This document shows positions 35,880 through 45,617 of a stretch of DNA of 64,000 nt, in pieces. The stretch spans positions 8,001,411 through 8,065,410 of the forward strand of contig NZ_CP054839.1 in assembly GCF_018141105.1 (NCBI RefSeq). Direction: 5' to 3'. The position numbers and the translations under genes were made by a program. Numbering within the stretch: the stretch's first letter is position 1; every line of letters begins with the position of its first letter. The DNA comes from Saccharopolyspora erythraea. GTDB lineage: Bacteria; Actinomycetota; Actinomycetes; Mycobacteriales; Pseudonocardiaceae. The notes below the pieces were generated by a model that made no database searches, was not told where the DNA came from, and saw nothing but the letters and a program-made list of their open reading frames with translations.

Positions 35880-36317
35880 GCAGGGGCGTCGCGAGCAACG
35901 CGGGGGCCGTCGCAGGGAGGCCCGACGTCCCGGCAGGCGTCCTGGGCAGAGCAAATCGCGGGTACGGACAGGCCACCCCGGGCGATCTCAGCGACATCGT
36001 GGTCGCGGACCGGGCCGGGCGCTGCCGCGCCGCGGGCCGTTGACAGCCCACGCCACGGGGGACCGCTGGTCCGCGCCGTGTCACCGGTAGTCGCACCGGC
36101 TTGAGTGCGGCACACACGCCGCACCAATTGTCTATTTAGGACTCTCGACCAGAGGCCGATCAGAGTCCGATCTCATTGCCGATCTCCGGACACGCATCCG
36201 GCCCCAACCGCCGCCCGGGCCGTCATCGCCGGCTCCCGCCGTCATCGCCAGGTCCGGCCGTCATCGCCAGCCCGGCCAGTCCTGCCGAGCCCGCTCCTGA
36301 CCCTGTGCCCCACGTGA
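35880..36317. other. Gene-free interval after the flavohaemoglobin gene
   Basis: No reading frame here has a convincing start, ribosome site or family feature. A short 19-base direct repeat at 36221-36277 and the terminator of the dnaK operon at the right edge are the only structures seen. Confidence 0.6.
36221..36277. repeat. Three 19-bp direct repeats
   Basis: CGTCATCGCC recurs at 36221, 36240 and 36259 with exact 19-base spacing; the intervening nine bases are GC-rich and variable (GGCTCCCGC, AGGTCCGGC, AGCCCGGCC). Confidence 0.7.
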
Positions 36318-36347
36318 CCGTGCCGCCCCACGCGGGGGGCGGCACGG
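36318..36347 (-). terminator. Terminator of the dnaK operon
   Basis: CCGTGCCGCCCC (36318-36329) pairs perfectly with GGGGCGGCACGG (36336-36347) around a 6-base loop, 10 bases past the hspR stop. Confidence 0.85.
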
Positions 36348-36357
36348 CACGGCTGGC

Positions 36358-36819
36358 TCAGCGCCTGCGGTCGGGCTTCCAGACGACCAGCGCGGTTTCC
36401 TGGCGAACCGGGACGAGGTCCCGGCGGTACGAGGCGTGCACCTGCGCCGCCGCCTGCTCCGCGGCGGCGTGCGCCGCGGCGACCTCGGTCATCAGCTCCT
36501 GCACCTTCTCGCGCAGGGCATCGACCTCGTTCTCCAGTTCGATGATGCGCTTGATGCCCGCGAGGTTGACGCCCTCCTCCTGGGAGAGCCGCTGGACCTC
36601 GCGCAGCAGGGCGATGTCACGCGCCGAGTACCGGCGCCCGCCCGCCGCGGTCCGTCCGGGCGAGACCAGCCCGAGTCGGTCGTAGCTGCGCAGCGTCTGG
36701 GCGTGCAGCCCGGACAGCTCGGCGGCCACCGAGATCACGAAGACCGGCGTGTCCTCGTTGGCACCCGGTGGGAACCCGACCGTCATGCTCAGCTTCGCCC
36801 GACTCCGACCGCTGGTCAT
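36358..36819 (-). CDS. hspR: Heat-shock repressor HspR
   Basis: A 153-residue MerR-type repressor. The helix-turn-helix is VISVAAELSGLHAQTLRSYD with the wing RLGLVSPGRTAAGGRRYSARD; the dimerisation coiled coil follows (LENEVDALREKVQELMTEVA). HspR binds HAIR boxes with DnaK as co-repressor, so free DnaK shuts off the operon. Its gene is the last of dnaK-grpE-dnaJ-hspR, and the HAIR boxes before dnaK and clpB are in this window. ATG at 36819, 3 bases after the dnaJ stop. Confidence 0.97.
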   Translation of the reverse strand: MTSGRSRAKLSMTVGFPPGANEDTPVFVISVAAELSGLHAQTLRSYDRLGLVSPGRTAAGGRRYSARDIALLREVQRLSQEEGVNLAGIKRIIELENEVDALREKVQELMTEVAAAHAAAEQAAAQVHASYRRDLVPVRQETALVVWKPDRRR

Positions 36820-36822
36820 GCC

Positions 36823-38001
36823 TTACCTCCCGAGCAGCTCGTCGAGGTCCCCGCGAGGGTCGTGATCCGCGGTCGCCTCCGCGTACGCGCGCAACGCGTC
36901 CTCCGCCTTGCCGTCCAGTTTGGACGGAACGGCGACCTGCAGGGTCACCAGGAGATCCCCTCGGGTGCCGCTCTTGCCCTCCACGCCCTTGCCGCGGACC
37001 CGCAAAGTGCGGCCGCTGCTGGTGCCGGGCTGGACCTTCAAGGAGACCTTGCCGTCCAGCGTGGGCACCGTCAACGTGGTTCCCAGGGTGAGTTCGGGGA
37101 AGGTCACCGGAATGGTGATCGTGAGGTCGTTGCCGGACCGGCCGAACACCCGGTGCGGGTTGACGTGCACCACCACGTACAGGTCTCCGGCCGCGGCCCC
37201 GTGCCTGCCCGGCTCGCCCTGGCCGGCCAGCCGGATCCGCTGGCCGTCGGAGACGCCCTGCGGGATGCGGACGGTCAGGGTGCGGGTGCGGGTGCTGACT
37301 CCCTCGCCCCGGCACTCCGGGCACGGGTCGTCGATGATCTGCCCGCGTCCGCGGCAGTCCGGGCACGGCTCGCTGAACGCGAAGGCGCCCTGGTTGCGCG
37401 TCACGAGCCCCGCCCCCGCGCAGGTCGAGCAACTGCGGGGCCGGGTGCCGGGACGCGCGCCCGACCCGTGGCAGGTCACGCACGTCGCCGGGCTCGACAG
37501 GCGCAGCGGCACGGTCGCGCCGCGCACCGACTCGGTGAAGTCGATGGTCACCTCGGTCTCGACGTCGGCGCCGCGCCGGGGGCGGTTGGCCGACGTGGCG
37601 CCGCCGCGGCGGTTGCCGAACAGGCCGCCGAAGAGGTCGCCGATGCCACCGCCGGCCTGCGCGCCGCCGAAGAGGTCGCCGAGGTCGAAGCCGCCGGTTC
37701 CGGTTCCGGTACCGGCGCCGAAGCCGCCGAAGCCGCCTCCGCCCTGGCCGCTGCCGAAGCCGGCACCGAACAGCCTGCGGGCCTCGTCGTACTGCTTGCG
37801 CTTCTCCGGGTCGGAGAGCACGCCGTACGCCTCGGAAACGGCCTTGAACTTGGCTTCGGCCCTGCTGTTACCGGGGTTGGCGTCGGGGTGGTTCTCCCGC
37901 GCCAGCTTCCGGTAGGACTTCTTGATCTCGTCAGCCGAAGCGTCGGAAGAGACGCCCAGCTCGGCGTAGAAATCCTTGTCGAGCCATTCCCTGGCACTCA
38001 C
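36823..38001 (-). CDS. dnaJ: DnaJ co-chaperone
   Basis: A 392-residue DnaJ. J domain at residues ~8-75 with the HPD motif in RENHPDANPG; Gly/Phe-rich region ~78-130; four zinc repeats CVTCHGSG, CSTCAGAG, CPDCRGRG and CPECRGEG near 165-225; and C-terminal substrate domains with the LLGR end. It activates DnaK ATP hydrolysis and delivers substrates. It follows grpE by 24 bases and precedes hspR by 3. All functional motifs are intact. Confidence 0.98.
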   Translation of the reverse strand: MSAREWLDKDFYAELGVSSDASADEIKKSYRKLARENHPDANPGNSRAEAKFKAVSEAYGVLSDPEKRKQYDEARRLFGAGFGSGQGGGGFGGFGAGTGTGTGGFDLGDLFGGAQAGGGIGDLFGGLFGNRRGGATSANRPRRGADVETEVTIDFTESVRGATVPLRLSSPATCVTCHGSGARPGTRPRSCSTCAGAGLVTRNQGAFAFSEPCPDCRGRGQIIDDPCPECRGEGVSTRTRTLTVRIPQGVSDGQRIRLAGQGEPGRHGAAAGDLYVVVHVNPHRVFGRSGNDLTITIPVTFPELTLGTTLTVPTLDGKVSLKVQPGTSSGRTLRVRGKGVEGKSGTRGDLLVTLQVAVPSKLDGKAEDALRAYAEATADHDPRGDLDELLGR

Positions 38002-38025
38002 TGGACGCCCCTCCTCCCGCTCGTA

Positions 38026-38723
38026 TCAACCTTGGTCTGCCGACTTCTCACCGGACTGCGCCTGCTCACCCGCCGCCGACTCCGCGGGCTGCTCGCCCGG
38101 CTCGTGGTCGGTGACCGCGACCATCGCGGGCCGCAGCACCCGGTCGCCGAACCGGTAGCCGCGCCGCAGCACGGCGGTCACCGTCGGCCCGGAGACCTCC
38201 GGCGACGTGCTGTGCTGCACGGCCTCGTGCACCGACGGGTCGAACTCGTCGCCCTCCTGGCCGAAGGGCGCCAGCCCGGCCCCGTTCAGCGACCCGATGA
38301 GCTTGTCGGCGACGGCCTTGAAAGCTCCGTTGAGGTCGCCGTGGGACTCAGCGCGCTCGACGTCGTCGAGCACCGTGAGCAGGTCGCCCGCGACCGACGC
38401 CTTCGCGGCCTCGATCACGGCCTCGCGGTCGCGTTCCACCCGCTTGCGGTAGTTCGCGTACTCCGCGGTGACCCGCTTGAGGTCGCTGGTCAGCTCGTCG
38501 ACCTGCTGCTGCAGGCCCGACGACGGGACCTCTTCGACGACGGCTTCGGCTTCGGCGATTTCGTCGTCGAGCGTCCCGGAGATGCTTCCGGCGACCTTCG
38601 GTTCGCTCTCGGCCGGTGCCGGAGTCCGGCGCTGGCCGGTCTCCGGGTCGATCCGGCGCCGATCCCTGACCACTACCGGCTCCTGCTCACCCTCGTTCCG
38701 CGACATCTCTGGCCTGTCCGACG

Positions 38724-38727
<4 letters not shown>
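38026..38727 (-). CDS. grpE: GrpE nucleotide exchange factor
   Basis: A 233-residue protein: a disordered acidic N-terminus (~65 residues), a long coiled coil ([20 protein letters not shown] near 78-97), and the beta domain that opens the DnaK nucleotide pocket ([39 protein letters not shown]). The GTG start overlaps the dnaK stop (GTGA), so translation is coupled. The last ~25 residues are Glu/Ala-rich. Part of the HspR-regulated operon. Confidence 0.97.
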
Positions 38728-40592
<1,865 letters not shown>

Positions 40593-40640
40593 GGATGGTT
40601 CCTCCTGCTCATTGCCAGTACGCCCAGGACATGATCAGCC

Positions 40641-40661
40641 CTTGAGCCTTGCTGACTCAAG
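40641..40661 (-). promoter_or_regulatory. HAIR operator, dnaK proximal
   Basis: CTTGAGC-N7-ACTCAAG, one base from the consensus. It touches the likely -10 element (40661-40666), 49 bases before the dnaK start. Confidence 0.93.
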
Positions 40662-40696
40662 TTTTACCGAGCCCGACCGCGTCTCGTCAAACGCCG

Positions 40697-40717
40697 GTTG
40701 AGCCGGTCACACTCAAG
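40697..40717 (-). promoter_or_regulatory. HAIR operator, dnaK distal
   Basis: GTTGAGC-N7-ACTCAAG, the same sequence pattern as the clpB box, 6 bases beyond the likely -35 element (40685-40690). Two boxes flank the promoter. Confidence 0.88.
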
Positions 40718-40826
40718 CTTTCTGCCTCGACAACGGCTGAGCAGGTGTTCGAGTTCCCGGCGGCCGCTCCCGCACGGGTGTTCGCTGGTCCGGGTACCCG
40801 CCGAGGCCGCCGGAGGACACCGGCGC

Positions 40827-40869
40827 GCGCCCACCCCGCGCCCGGCGGCACCGGGCGCGGGGTGGGCGC
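40827..40869 (-). terminator. 19-bp terminator hairpin of the DUF4097 gene
   Basis: GCGCCCACCCCGCGCCCGG (40827-40845) and its perfect complement at 40851-40869 with a 5-base loop. It is 5 bases after the stop at 40875 and insulates the dnaK promoter. Confidence 0.9.
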
Positions 40870-40874
40870 GGTCG

Positions 40875-41675
40875 TCAGCTGGGCACGACCTGGATGGACC
40901 CGCTGCCCGTGGAGAGCTCCAGGCTCCGGGGCGCGTTCGGGTCCTGGGTCACGTCGATCTCCTCGCCGCCGCTGCCGGTGTCGGCGCGCACGCGGTACGC
41001 CCCCTGCGGCACCTCGAGCTCGATGCCGCCGCTGCTGGTCCGGACGTCGACCTCCTGCGGTGCGGTGAGCTCGGCCGCGACGGTCCCGGAGCTGAGCTCG
41101 GCGCGGAACCGGCCGCCCCGCAGCTCCCGGCCGTCCACACCGCCGCTGCCGGTGCGCACGTCGACGTCGCCGCCGAGGCCGGCCAGCGAGACCGACCCCG
41201 AACCGGTCTCCACCGAGACCGCGCCGGCGACGTCCCGGACGTCCGCCCCGCCCGAGCCGAGCCTGGCGTCGACCGATGCCATCCCGGCCACCTCGAGGTC
41301 GCCCGACCCGAGCTCGCCGGTCACCGGCACGGGCGCGGGCAGGGTCACCTGGTAGTCGACGCTGCAGTTCCAGCCGCAGCTGGTGTCGAGCACGAGCCTG
41401 CCGCCGTCGACCCGCAGCCGCGACTCACCGCCACCCCAGAAGCCCGACGAGCTGATCCGCTCCTGGACCTCCCCGCGCGCTCCCGGCTCGTACCGGACCG
41501 CGACCGAACCCGAACCCTCGAGGAGCTCGACAGCGCTGACGCCGTCCACCGGCACCGTTCGCGTCCGGTCCTGACCGCCGAACTGCCCCCAGGCCAGCGC
41601 CGCTCCACCCAGCAGCACCAGTGCCGCGCCACCGACCGCCAATCCCACACGGGCCATGCTTTTTCGCCCCCCCAT
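40875..41675 (-). CDS. DUF4097 beta-repeat lipid- or membrane-anchored protein
   Basis: A 266-residue protein. An N-terminal hydrophobic helix (ARVGLAVGGAALVLLGGAAL) precedes a beta-solenoid-like domain with repeating GSGxV/GSGGV units (LLEGSGSVAV, LGSGDLEVAG, TGSGSVSLAG, TGSGGVDGRE, SSGGIELEVP, STGSGSIQVV), the DUF4097 pattern. Two Cys (CGWNC) may pair. Most likely secreted and anchored, role unknown. ATG at 41675 with GGAG five bases ahead; the ATG at 41657 is an alternative. Divergent from an NCS1 permease. Confidence 0.82.
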   Translation of the reverse strand: MGGRKSMARVGLAVGGAALVLLGGAALAWGQFGGQDRTRTVPVDGVSAVELLEGSGSVAVRYEPGARGEVQERISSSGFWGGGESRLRVDGGRLVLDTSCGWNCSVDYQVTLPAPVPVTGELGSGDLEVAGMASVDARLGSGGADVRDVAGAVSVETGSGSVSLAGLGGDVDVRTGSGGVDGRELRGGRFRAELSSGTVAAELTAPQEVDVRTSSGGIELEVPQGAYRVRADTGSGGEEIDVTQDPNAPRSLELSTGSGSIQVVPS

Positions 41676-41893
41676 ATCCGCTCCGGAGTGAACTTACGCC
41701 CGGCCCGAGGGCCGGACATCGGGGTCGCCCCTGATCCGGTCCCCGGGTCCGGTGCCGCCGATCGGGGGCCGCGGACCGGCCGAACGCACGCCCCGGAGTC
41801 TTGGATCGCAGACATCAGCTCCGGATCGGGCATTGGCTCACCGGGGTGGTCCCCCCGCCAATGGAACGCAACGCGCAGCGCCGAGGAGGCGGA

Positions 41894-43291
41894 ATGGCAA
41901 CATCCCTGGAAGTCGAACGCAGATCCATCGACCCGGTCCCGGAGGACGAGCGGCACGGGCGCCCGCGCATCCTGTTCACGCTCTGGTTCGCCGCGAACAT
42001 GCAGATCACCTCGGCGGTGACCGGAGCGCTGACGGTGCTGGTCGGGCTGCACCCGCTGTGGGCGCTGGTCGCGATCGCGCTGGGCAACGCGCTCGGCGCG
42101 GTCCCGATGGCGTTGCACGCGGCCCAGGGCCCCAAGCTCGGCATCCCGCAGATGATCCAGAGCCGGGCGCAGTTCGGCGTGCACGGGGCGGTGCTGCCGC
42201 TGCTGCTGGTCGTGCTGATGTACCTCGGCTACTTCGCCAGCGGAAACGTGCTGGGCGGGCAGGCGCTGGCCGAGATCACCGGCCTCCCGGTGGACCTGAG
42301 CGTGCTGGTCTACGCCGGGCTGTCGGCGCTGATCGCGATCGTCGGCTACCGGCTGATCCACCGGTTCGGCTGGATCGCGTCGCTGCTGTCGGTCGTGGTG
42401 TTCGTGTACCTGACGTTCCGGCTGCTCGGCAGCCACGACTTCGCGGCGGTCCTGGCCGGCGCCGAGCTCGACTTCCCCGCGTTCCTGCTCGCGCTGTCGC
42501 TGACCGCCTCCTGGCAGCTCACCTTCGGGCCCTACGTCGCCGACACCTCCCGCTACCTGCCGTCGGCGACCTCCATCCGCGCGACGTTCTGGTGGACCTA
42601 CGCGGGCACGGTGATCGGCGCGGTCTGGGCGATGTCCTTCGGCGCGCTGGCCTACGCCGTGTCCGGCAACGCCTTCAAGGGCCGCGAGGTGGCCTACGTG
42701 GTCGGGCTCGGCGGCGAGGCGCTGGTGCTGCCGCTGCTGCTGGCCATCGCGCTGGGCAAGTTCACGGTGAACGTCCTCAACATCTACGGCGGCTACATGA
42801 CGGTGGCCACCACGCTCACCGCGTTCAACAGCGGGGCCAGGAAGCTTTCACCGGCGACGCGCATCGCCTACATCGCGCTGGTCGGCGTCGCCGGCGGTGC
42901 GATCGCGGTTCTCGGACGCGGCGACTTCCTGTCGAACTTCGTGCTGTTCCTGCACTTCCTGCTGTACTTCCTGACCCCGTGGAGCGCGATCAACCTCGTC
43001 GACTTCTACTTGCTGCGCAAGGAGAAGTACGCGCTCGACGAGATCTACGACCCGGACGGCCGCTACGGGCGCTGGTGCGTGCCCGCGCTGGTGGCCTACC
43101 TGCTCGGCATCCTCGTGCAGATCCCGTTCTCGCACGTAGAGAAGGTGTTCACCGGTTTCGCGGTGCCGTGGCTCGGCGGCGCCGACATCGCGTGGCTGCT
43201 CGGGCTGGCGGTGCCGGGGCTCATCTACTGGCTGGCGATGCGTCGCCGCGTGCACAGCACCGCCACCGCCGAGGCAGCCGCCAGGGAGTGA
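41894..43291 (+). CDS. NCS1-family nucleobase/hydantoin-type permease
   Basis: A 465-residue carrier with ~12 membrane segments; family motifs include RILFTLWFAANMQITSAVTG near residue 22, GIPQMIQSRAQFGVHGAVLP near 85, and LTASWQLTFGPYVADTSRYLP near 205. It imports cytosine, purines, allantoin or a related compound with H+ or Na+; no catabolic gene is adjacent, so the substrate is not inferable. ATG at 41894 follows GAGGAGG. Its stop lies two bases before the convergent TetR stop, with no terminator in between. Confidence 0.9.
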   Translation: MATSLEVERRSIDPVPEDERHGRPRILFTLWFAANMQITSAVTGALTVLVGLHPLWALVAIALGNALGAVPMALHAAQGPKLGIPQMIQSRAQFGVHGAVLPLLLVVLMYLGYFASGNVLGGQALAEITGLPVDLSVLVYAGLSALIAIVGYRLIHRFGWIASLLSVVVFVYLTFRLLGSHDFAAVLAGAELDFPAFLLALSLTASWQLTFGPYVADTSRYLPSATSIRATFWWTYAGTVIGAVWAMSFGALAYAVSGNAFKGREVAYVVGLGGEALVLPLLLAIALGKFTVNVLNIYGGYMTVATTLTAFNSGARKLSPATRIAYIALVGVAGGAIAVLGRGDFLSNFVLFLHFLLYFLTPWSAINLVDFYLLRKEKYALDEIYDPDGRYGRWCVPALVAYLLGILVQIPFSHVEKVFTGFAVPWLGGADIAWLLGLAVPGLIYWLAMRRRVHSTATAEAAARE

Positions 43292-43292
43292 C

Positions 43293-43898
43293 TCACGAGA
43301 TCACGCCCAGCGAGCGCAGGTAGCTCTCGGGCTGCATCACGTAGCGCAGGGACGCTTCGAGCTCCTCCGCCGTCGGCGGCTCGTCGGCGACCAGCGCCTG
43401 CATCATCAGACCGTCGATGGTGGCGAAGAACGCGCGCATCGCCGGCGGGTCGCCGCCCTCCCCGCCGTTGACGTAGCCGGTCGCCACCTCGATCCAGCGC
43501 CGCGCCGCGGGCCGCAGCGCCGGCCTGCGCGCGGCCAGCAGGTACAGCTCGTACTCGGCGAGGGTGCGTTCCCGGTGCTCGTCGATCATCCGGGCGAGCA
43601 TCCGGGCCACCGCCCCCGGCCACTGCTCGTTGGACGCGACCTCGCCGGTCATCCGGTCGATCTCCGCGATGAGCACCTCGACGCTGTCGAGCAGCGTCGC
43701 CACCAGCAGGTCGTCGATGCTGTCGAAGTAGTAGCCGACCGAGGCCGCGGGCACGCCGGCCTCGCGCGCGATGTTGCGGTGGCTCACCCCCGCGACGCCG
43801 TCGCGGGCCACGACCCGCAGCGTGGCGTCGACAATGGCGCGGCGCCTGCGCGCGCCCTTGGCGCGGCGCCCGTCGGTCTCCGGGGCCCGCGAGGTCAA
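43293..43898 (-). CDS. TetR-family regulator of the SMR pump
   Basis: A 201-residue TetR protein. DNA-binding domain: AIVDATLRVVARDGVAGVSH, REAGVPAASVGYYFDSIDD. The start is the TTG at 43896-43898, which overlaps the SMR stop (TTGA); no other start preserves the domain, and the arginine-rich leader begins LTSRAPE. It therefore is co-translated with the SMR exporter encoded just upstream. The ligand domain is ordinary. It is convergent with the NCS1 permease. Confidence 0.85.
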   Translation of the reverse strand: MTSRAPETDGRRAKGARRRRAIVDATLRVVARDGVAGVSHRNIAREAGVPAASVGYYFDSIDDLLVATLLDSVEVLIAEIDRMTGEVASNEQWPGAVARMLARMIDEHRERTLAEYELYLLAARRPALRPAARRWIEVATGYVNGGEGGDPPAMRAFFATIDGLMMQALVADEPPTAEELEASLRYVMQPESYLRSLGVIS

Positions 43899-44218
43899 TG
43901 CACGCCTCCCAGTTCGAGCGCGAGCACACCACCGACGATCAGCACGACACCCCCGATCTGGACCGCGGTGATGGTCTCGCCGAGGAACACCGCGCCGATG
44001 ACCGCCACCAGCGCGACGCCCGCACCGGCCCAGATGGCGTAGACGACGCCGACCGGCAGGCCGAGCTTGAGCACCGCGCCCAGCGCGGCGAAGGCGGCCA
44101 GGTAGCCGACGACGACCATGACCGAGGGGACCGGCTTGCTGAACCCCTCGGAGAGCTTCAGCGACAGCGTCGCGGTCACCTCGGAGAGGATCGCCACGGC
44201 CAACAGCAGGTACGCCAC
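43895..44218 (-). CDS. SMR-family multidrug/quaternary-amine exporter
   Basis: A 107-residue four-helix protein of the EmrE/QacE family. The functional Glu is in ILSEVTATLSLKLSEGF (residue ~13), with GLPVGVVYAIWAGAGVALVA and GGVVLIVGGVLALELG closing the fold. It works as a dimer, exchanging protons for cationic drugs. GTG at 44218. It is the first gene of a two-gene unit with its TetR regulator; a CTGTACG-N2-GCAC motif lies 25 bases upstream. Confidence 0.93.
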   Translation of the reverse strand: MAYLLLAVAILSEVTATLSLKLSEGFSKPVPSVMVVVGYLAAFAALGAVLKLGLPVGVVYAIWAGAGVALVAVIGAVFLGETITAVQIGGVVLIVGGVLALELGGVH

Positions 44219-44242
44219 CTGTCATCACCTTCCCGCGAAAAC

Positions 44243-44256
44243 CTGTACGGTCGCAC
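44243..44256. promoter_or_regulatory. Candidate operator of the SMR-TetR unit
   Basis: CTGTACGGTCGCAC, preceded by GAAAAC, resembles the palindromic site at 47899 (CTGTACGACTGCAC). Half-palindromic only. Confidence 0.4.
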
Positions 44257-44368
44257 TACTTGTCCAGGATACGGCCTCCCAGGACCGCTCCCGCCGCCGA
44301 CTTGACCTCTAGCCGACTGGAGGTCGCAGGCTTTCGGCGCGAACGAGATCGCGACCAGGGAGACCGAA

Positions 44369-44869
44369 ATGACCAGGGATGACGAGATCGCCGAGCTGCG
44401 CACGCAGATCCGGGTTCTGACCGACCGCGCCGAGCTCGGCGAGCTGGTCGACCGCTACGCGCTGAGCCTCGACGAGCGGCGCTTCGACCCGGCGACGGCG
44501 GCCGGGTTGTTCACCGACGACGTGCGCTTCTCCTACCCGGTGGGGGATGCCGGGACGCTGGAGGGCTACGAGGAGTCCAGCCTCGCGCTCATGGCCCCGT
44601 ACGAGCGGACCCAGCACCTGACCGGCAACCACGTCGTCGACCTCGACGGCGACCGGGCGCGCGTGCGGTGGAACGCGATCATGACCCACGTGCACGTGCG
44701 CGAGACCACCGACCAGCGCGGCGAACAGCCGGGCACGCACTTCGACGTCGGGGCGCGCTTCACCGCCGAGGCGGTGCGCACGCGGGGCGGCTGGCGCTTC
44801 CGGGAGGTGTCGCTGGCGGTGCAGTGGACGCAGGGCACGCCGCCGCCCTGGGTCACCGACGCCGCCTGA
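44369..44869 (+). CDS. SnoaL-like / NTF2-like protein
   Basis: A 166-residue protein of the NTF2 fold: N-terminal helix with LGELVDRYALSLDERRFD, then LFTDDVRFSYPVGDA and GNHVVDLDGDRARVRWNAIM, ending GGWRFREVSLAVQWTQG. SnoaL-like members are hydroxylases, isomerases or cyclases, or merely ligand-binding; no catalytic set is clear. It is preceded by a ribosome site (AGGGAGACC) and stands alone. It ends at a hairpin shared with the convergent TetR gene. Confidence 0.8.
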   Translation: MTRDDEIAELRTQIRVLTDRAELGELVDRYALSLDERRFDPATAAGLFTDDVRFSYPVGDAGTLEGYEESSLALMAPYERTQHLTGNHVVDLDGDRARVRWNAIMTHVHVRETTDQRGEQPGTHFDVGARFTAEAVRTRGGWRFREVSLAVQWTQGTPPPWVTDAA

Positions 44870-44877
44870 CGCTTCCC

Positions 44878-44910
44878 GCCCGCGCCGGGGCCGCCCTACC
44901 CGGCGCGGGC
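44878..44910. terminator. Terminator hairpin at the SnoaL/TetR convergence
   Basis: GCCCGCGCCGGG (44878-44889) pairs with CCCGGCGCGGGC (44899-44910) around a 9-base loop. The right arm includes the last codons of the TetR gene. Confidence 0.7.
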
Positions 44911-45534
44911 CAGGCCCGCGAGCAGCGGGCGCAGGCCCAGCTCGAACTGGGCGTCCAGGCTGAGGTGCCGGGTCGCGCGGGCCCCCGCCACGACGTGCGG
45001 GAAGTCGGACTCGGGCAGCGACTCCATCGGAGACGCACCCGGATCAGGTGAGCCGATGAGGTCGAGCTGGGCGAAGCCGATCGCGTAGCTGAAGACCAGG
45101 CGCGCCCCTCCGGCCGCCTCCGCGCCGCGCAGGCCCGCCTCGTGCAGCGCGGCCATCACGGCCTCTGGCAGGCGCAGAGCCGCCGGGTCGGTGTACTCGC
45201 GCATCGCCAGCAGGGGCGTGGCGTTCGGGTGCCTGCGCACCAGCGCCCGAACGCCGTGCGCCAGCGCCGCGATCCGCTCCCGCCACGGCAGCGAGGGCTC
45301 CGGCACGTGCAGTTCGGCGAGCAGGTGCTCGATGGCCAGCCGCTCCAGCTCCGCCCGGTCGGCCACGTGGTGGTACAGGCTCATCTTTCCCACGCCGAGG
45401 CGCTCGGCGACGGCGCGCATGGTCAGCCCGTCGTGCCCCGACTCGTCGAGCACCTCCAGCGCCGCCGCCACGACGGCTTGACGGGTCAGCTTCGGCGGCC
45501 TGCCGCGCCGCCGCGGGGCGTCTGAGGTGGTCAC
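44896..45534 (-). CDS. TetR-family regulator (TetR_C type)
   Basis: A 212-residue regulator. DNA-binding domain: RRRGRPPKLTRQAVVAAALE, LTMRAVAERLGVGKMSLYHH, followed by VADRAELERLAIEHLL. The ligand domain has the tetracycline-repressor type C-terminus (RLVFSYAIGFAQLDL, ELGLRPLLAGL). It is divergent from a luciferase-like oxidoreductase with a perfect 10-bp inverted repeat between them, so it probably represses both. The LYHHVADRAEL segment is typical for the subgroup. Confidence 0.9.
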   Translation of the reverse strand: MTTSDAPRRRGRPPKLTRQAVVAAALEVLDESGHDGLTMRAVAERLGVGKMSLYHHVADRAELERLAIEHLLAELHVPEPSLPWRERIAALAHGVRALVRRHPNATPLLAMREYTDPAALRLPEAVMAALHEAGLRGAEAAGGARLVFSYAIGFAQLDLIGSPDPGASPMESLPESDFPHVVAGARATRHLSLDAQFELGLRPLLAGLARAG

Positions 45535-45581
45535 GCACCGAACCTAACGCACTCGCTCGACCAGGCGGCCCCCTCCTGCTA

Positions 45582-45608
45582 CATTTTTCGTCCCAAGTAC
45601 GAAAAATG
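45582..45608. promoter_or_regulatory. TetR operator, perfect inverted repeat
   Basis: CATTTTTCGT-N7-ACGAAAAATG, arms identical over 10 bases. It ends 9 bases before the start codon at 45618 and is 47 bases from the tetR start. Its AT-rich content stands out against the genome. Confidence 0.8.
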
Positions 45609-45617
45609 GAGGCGCAC

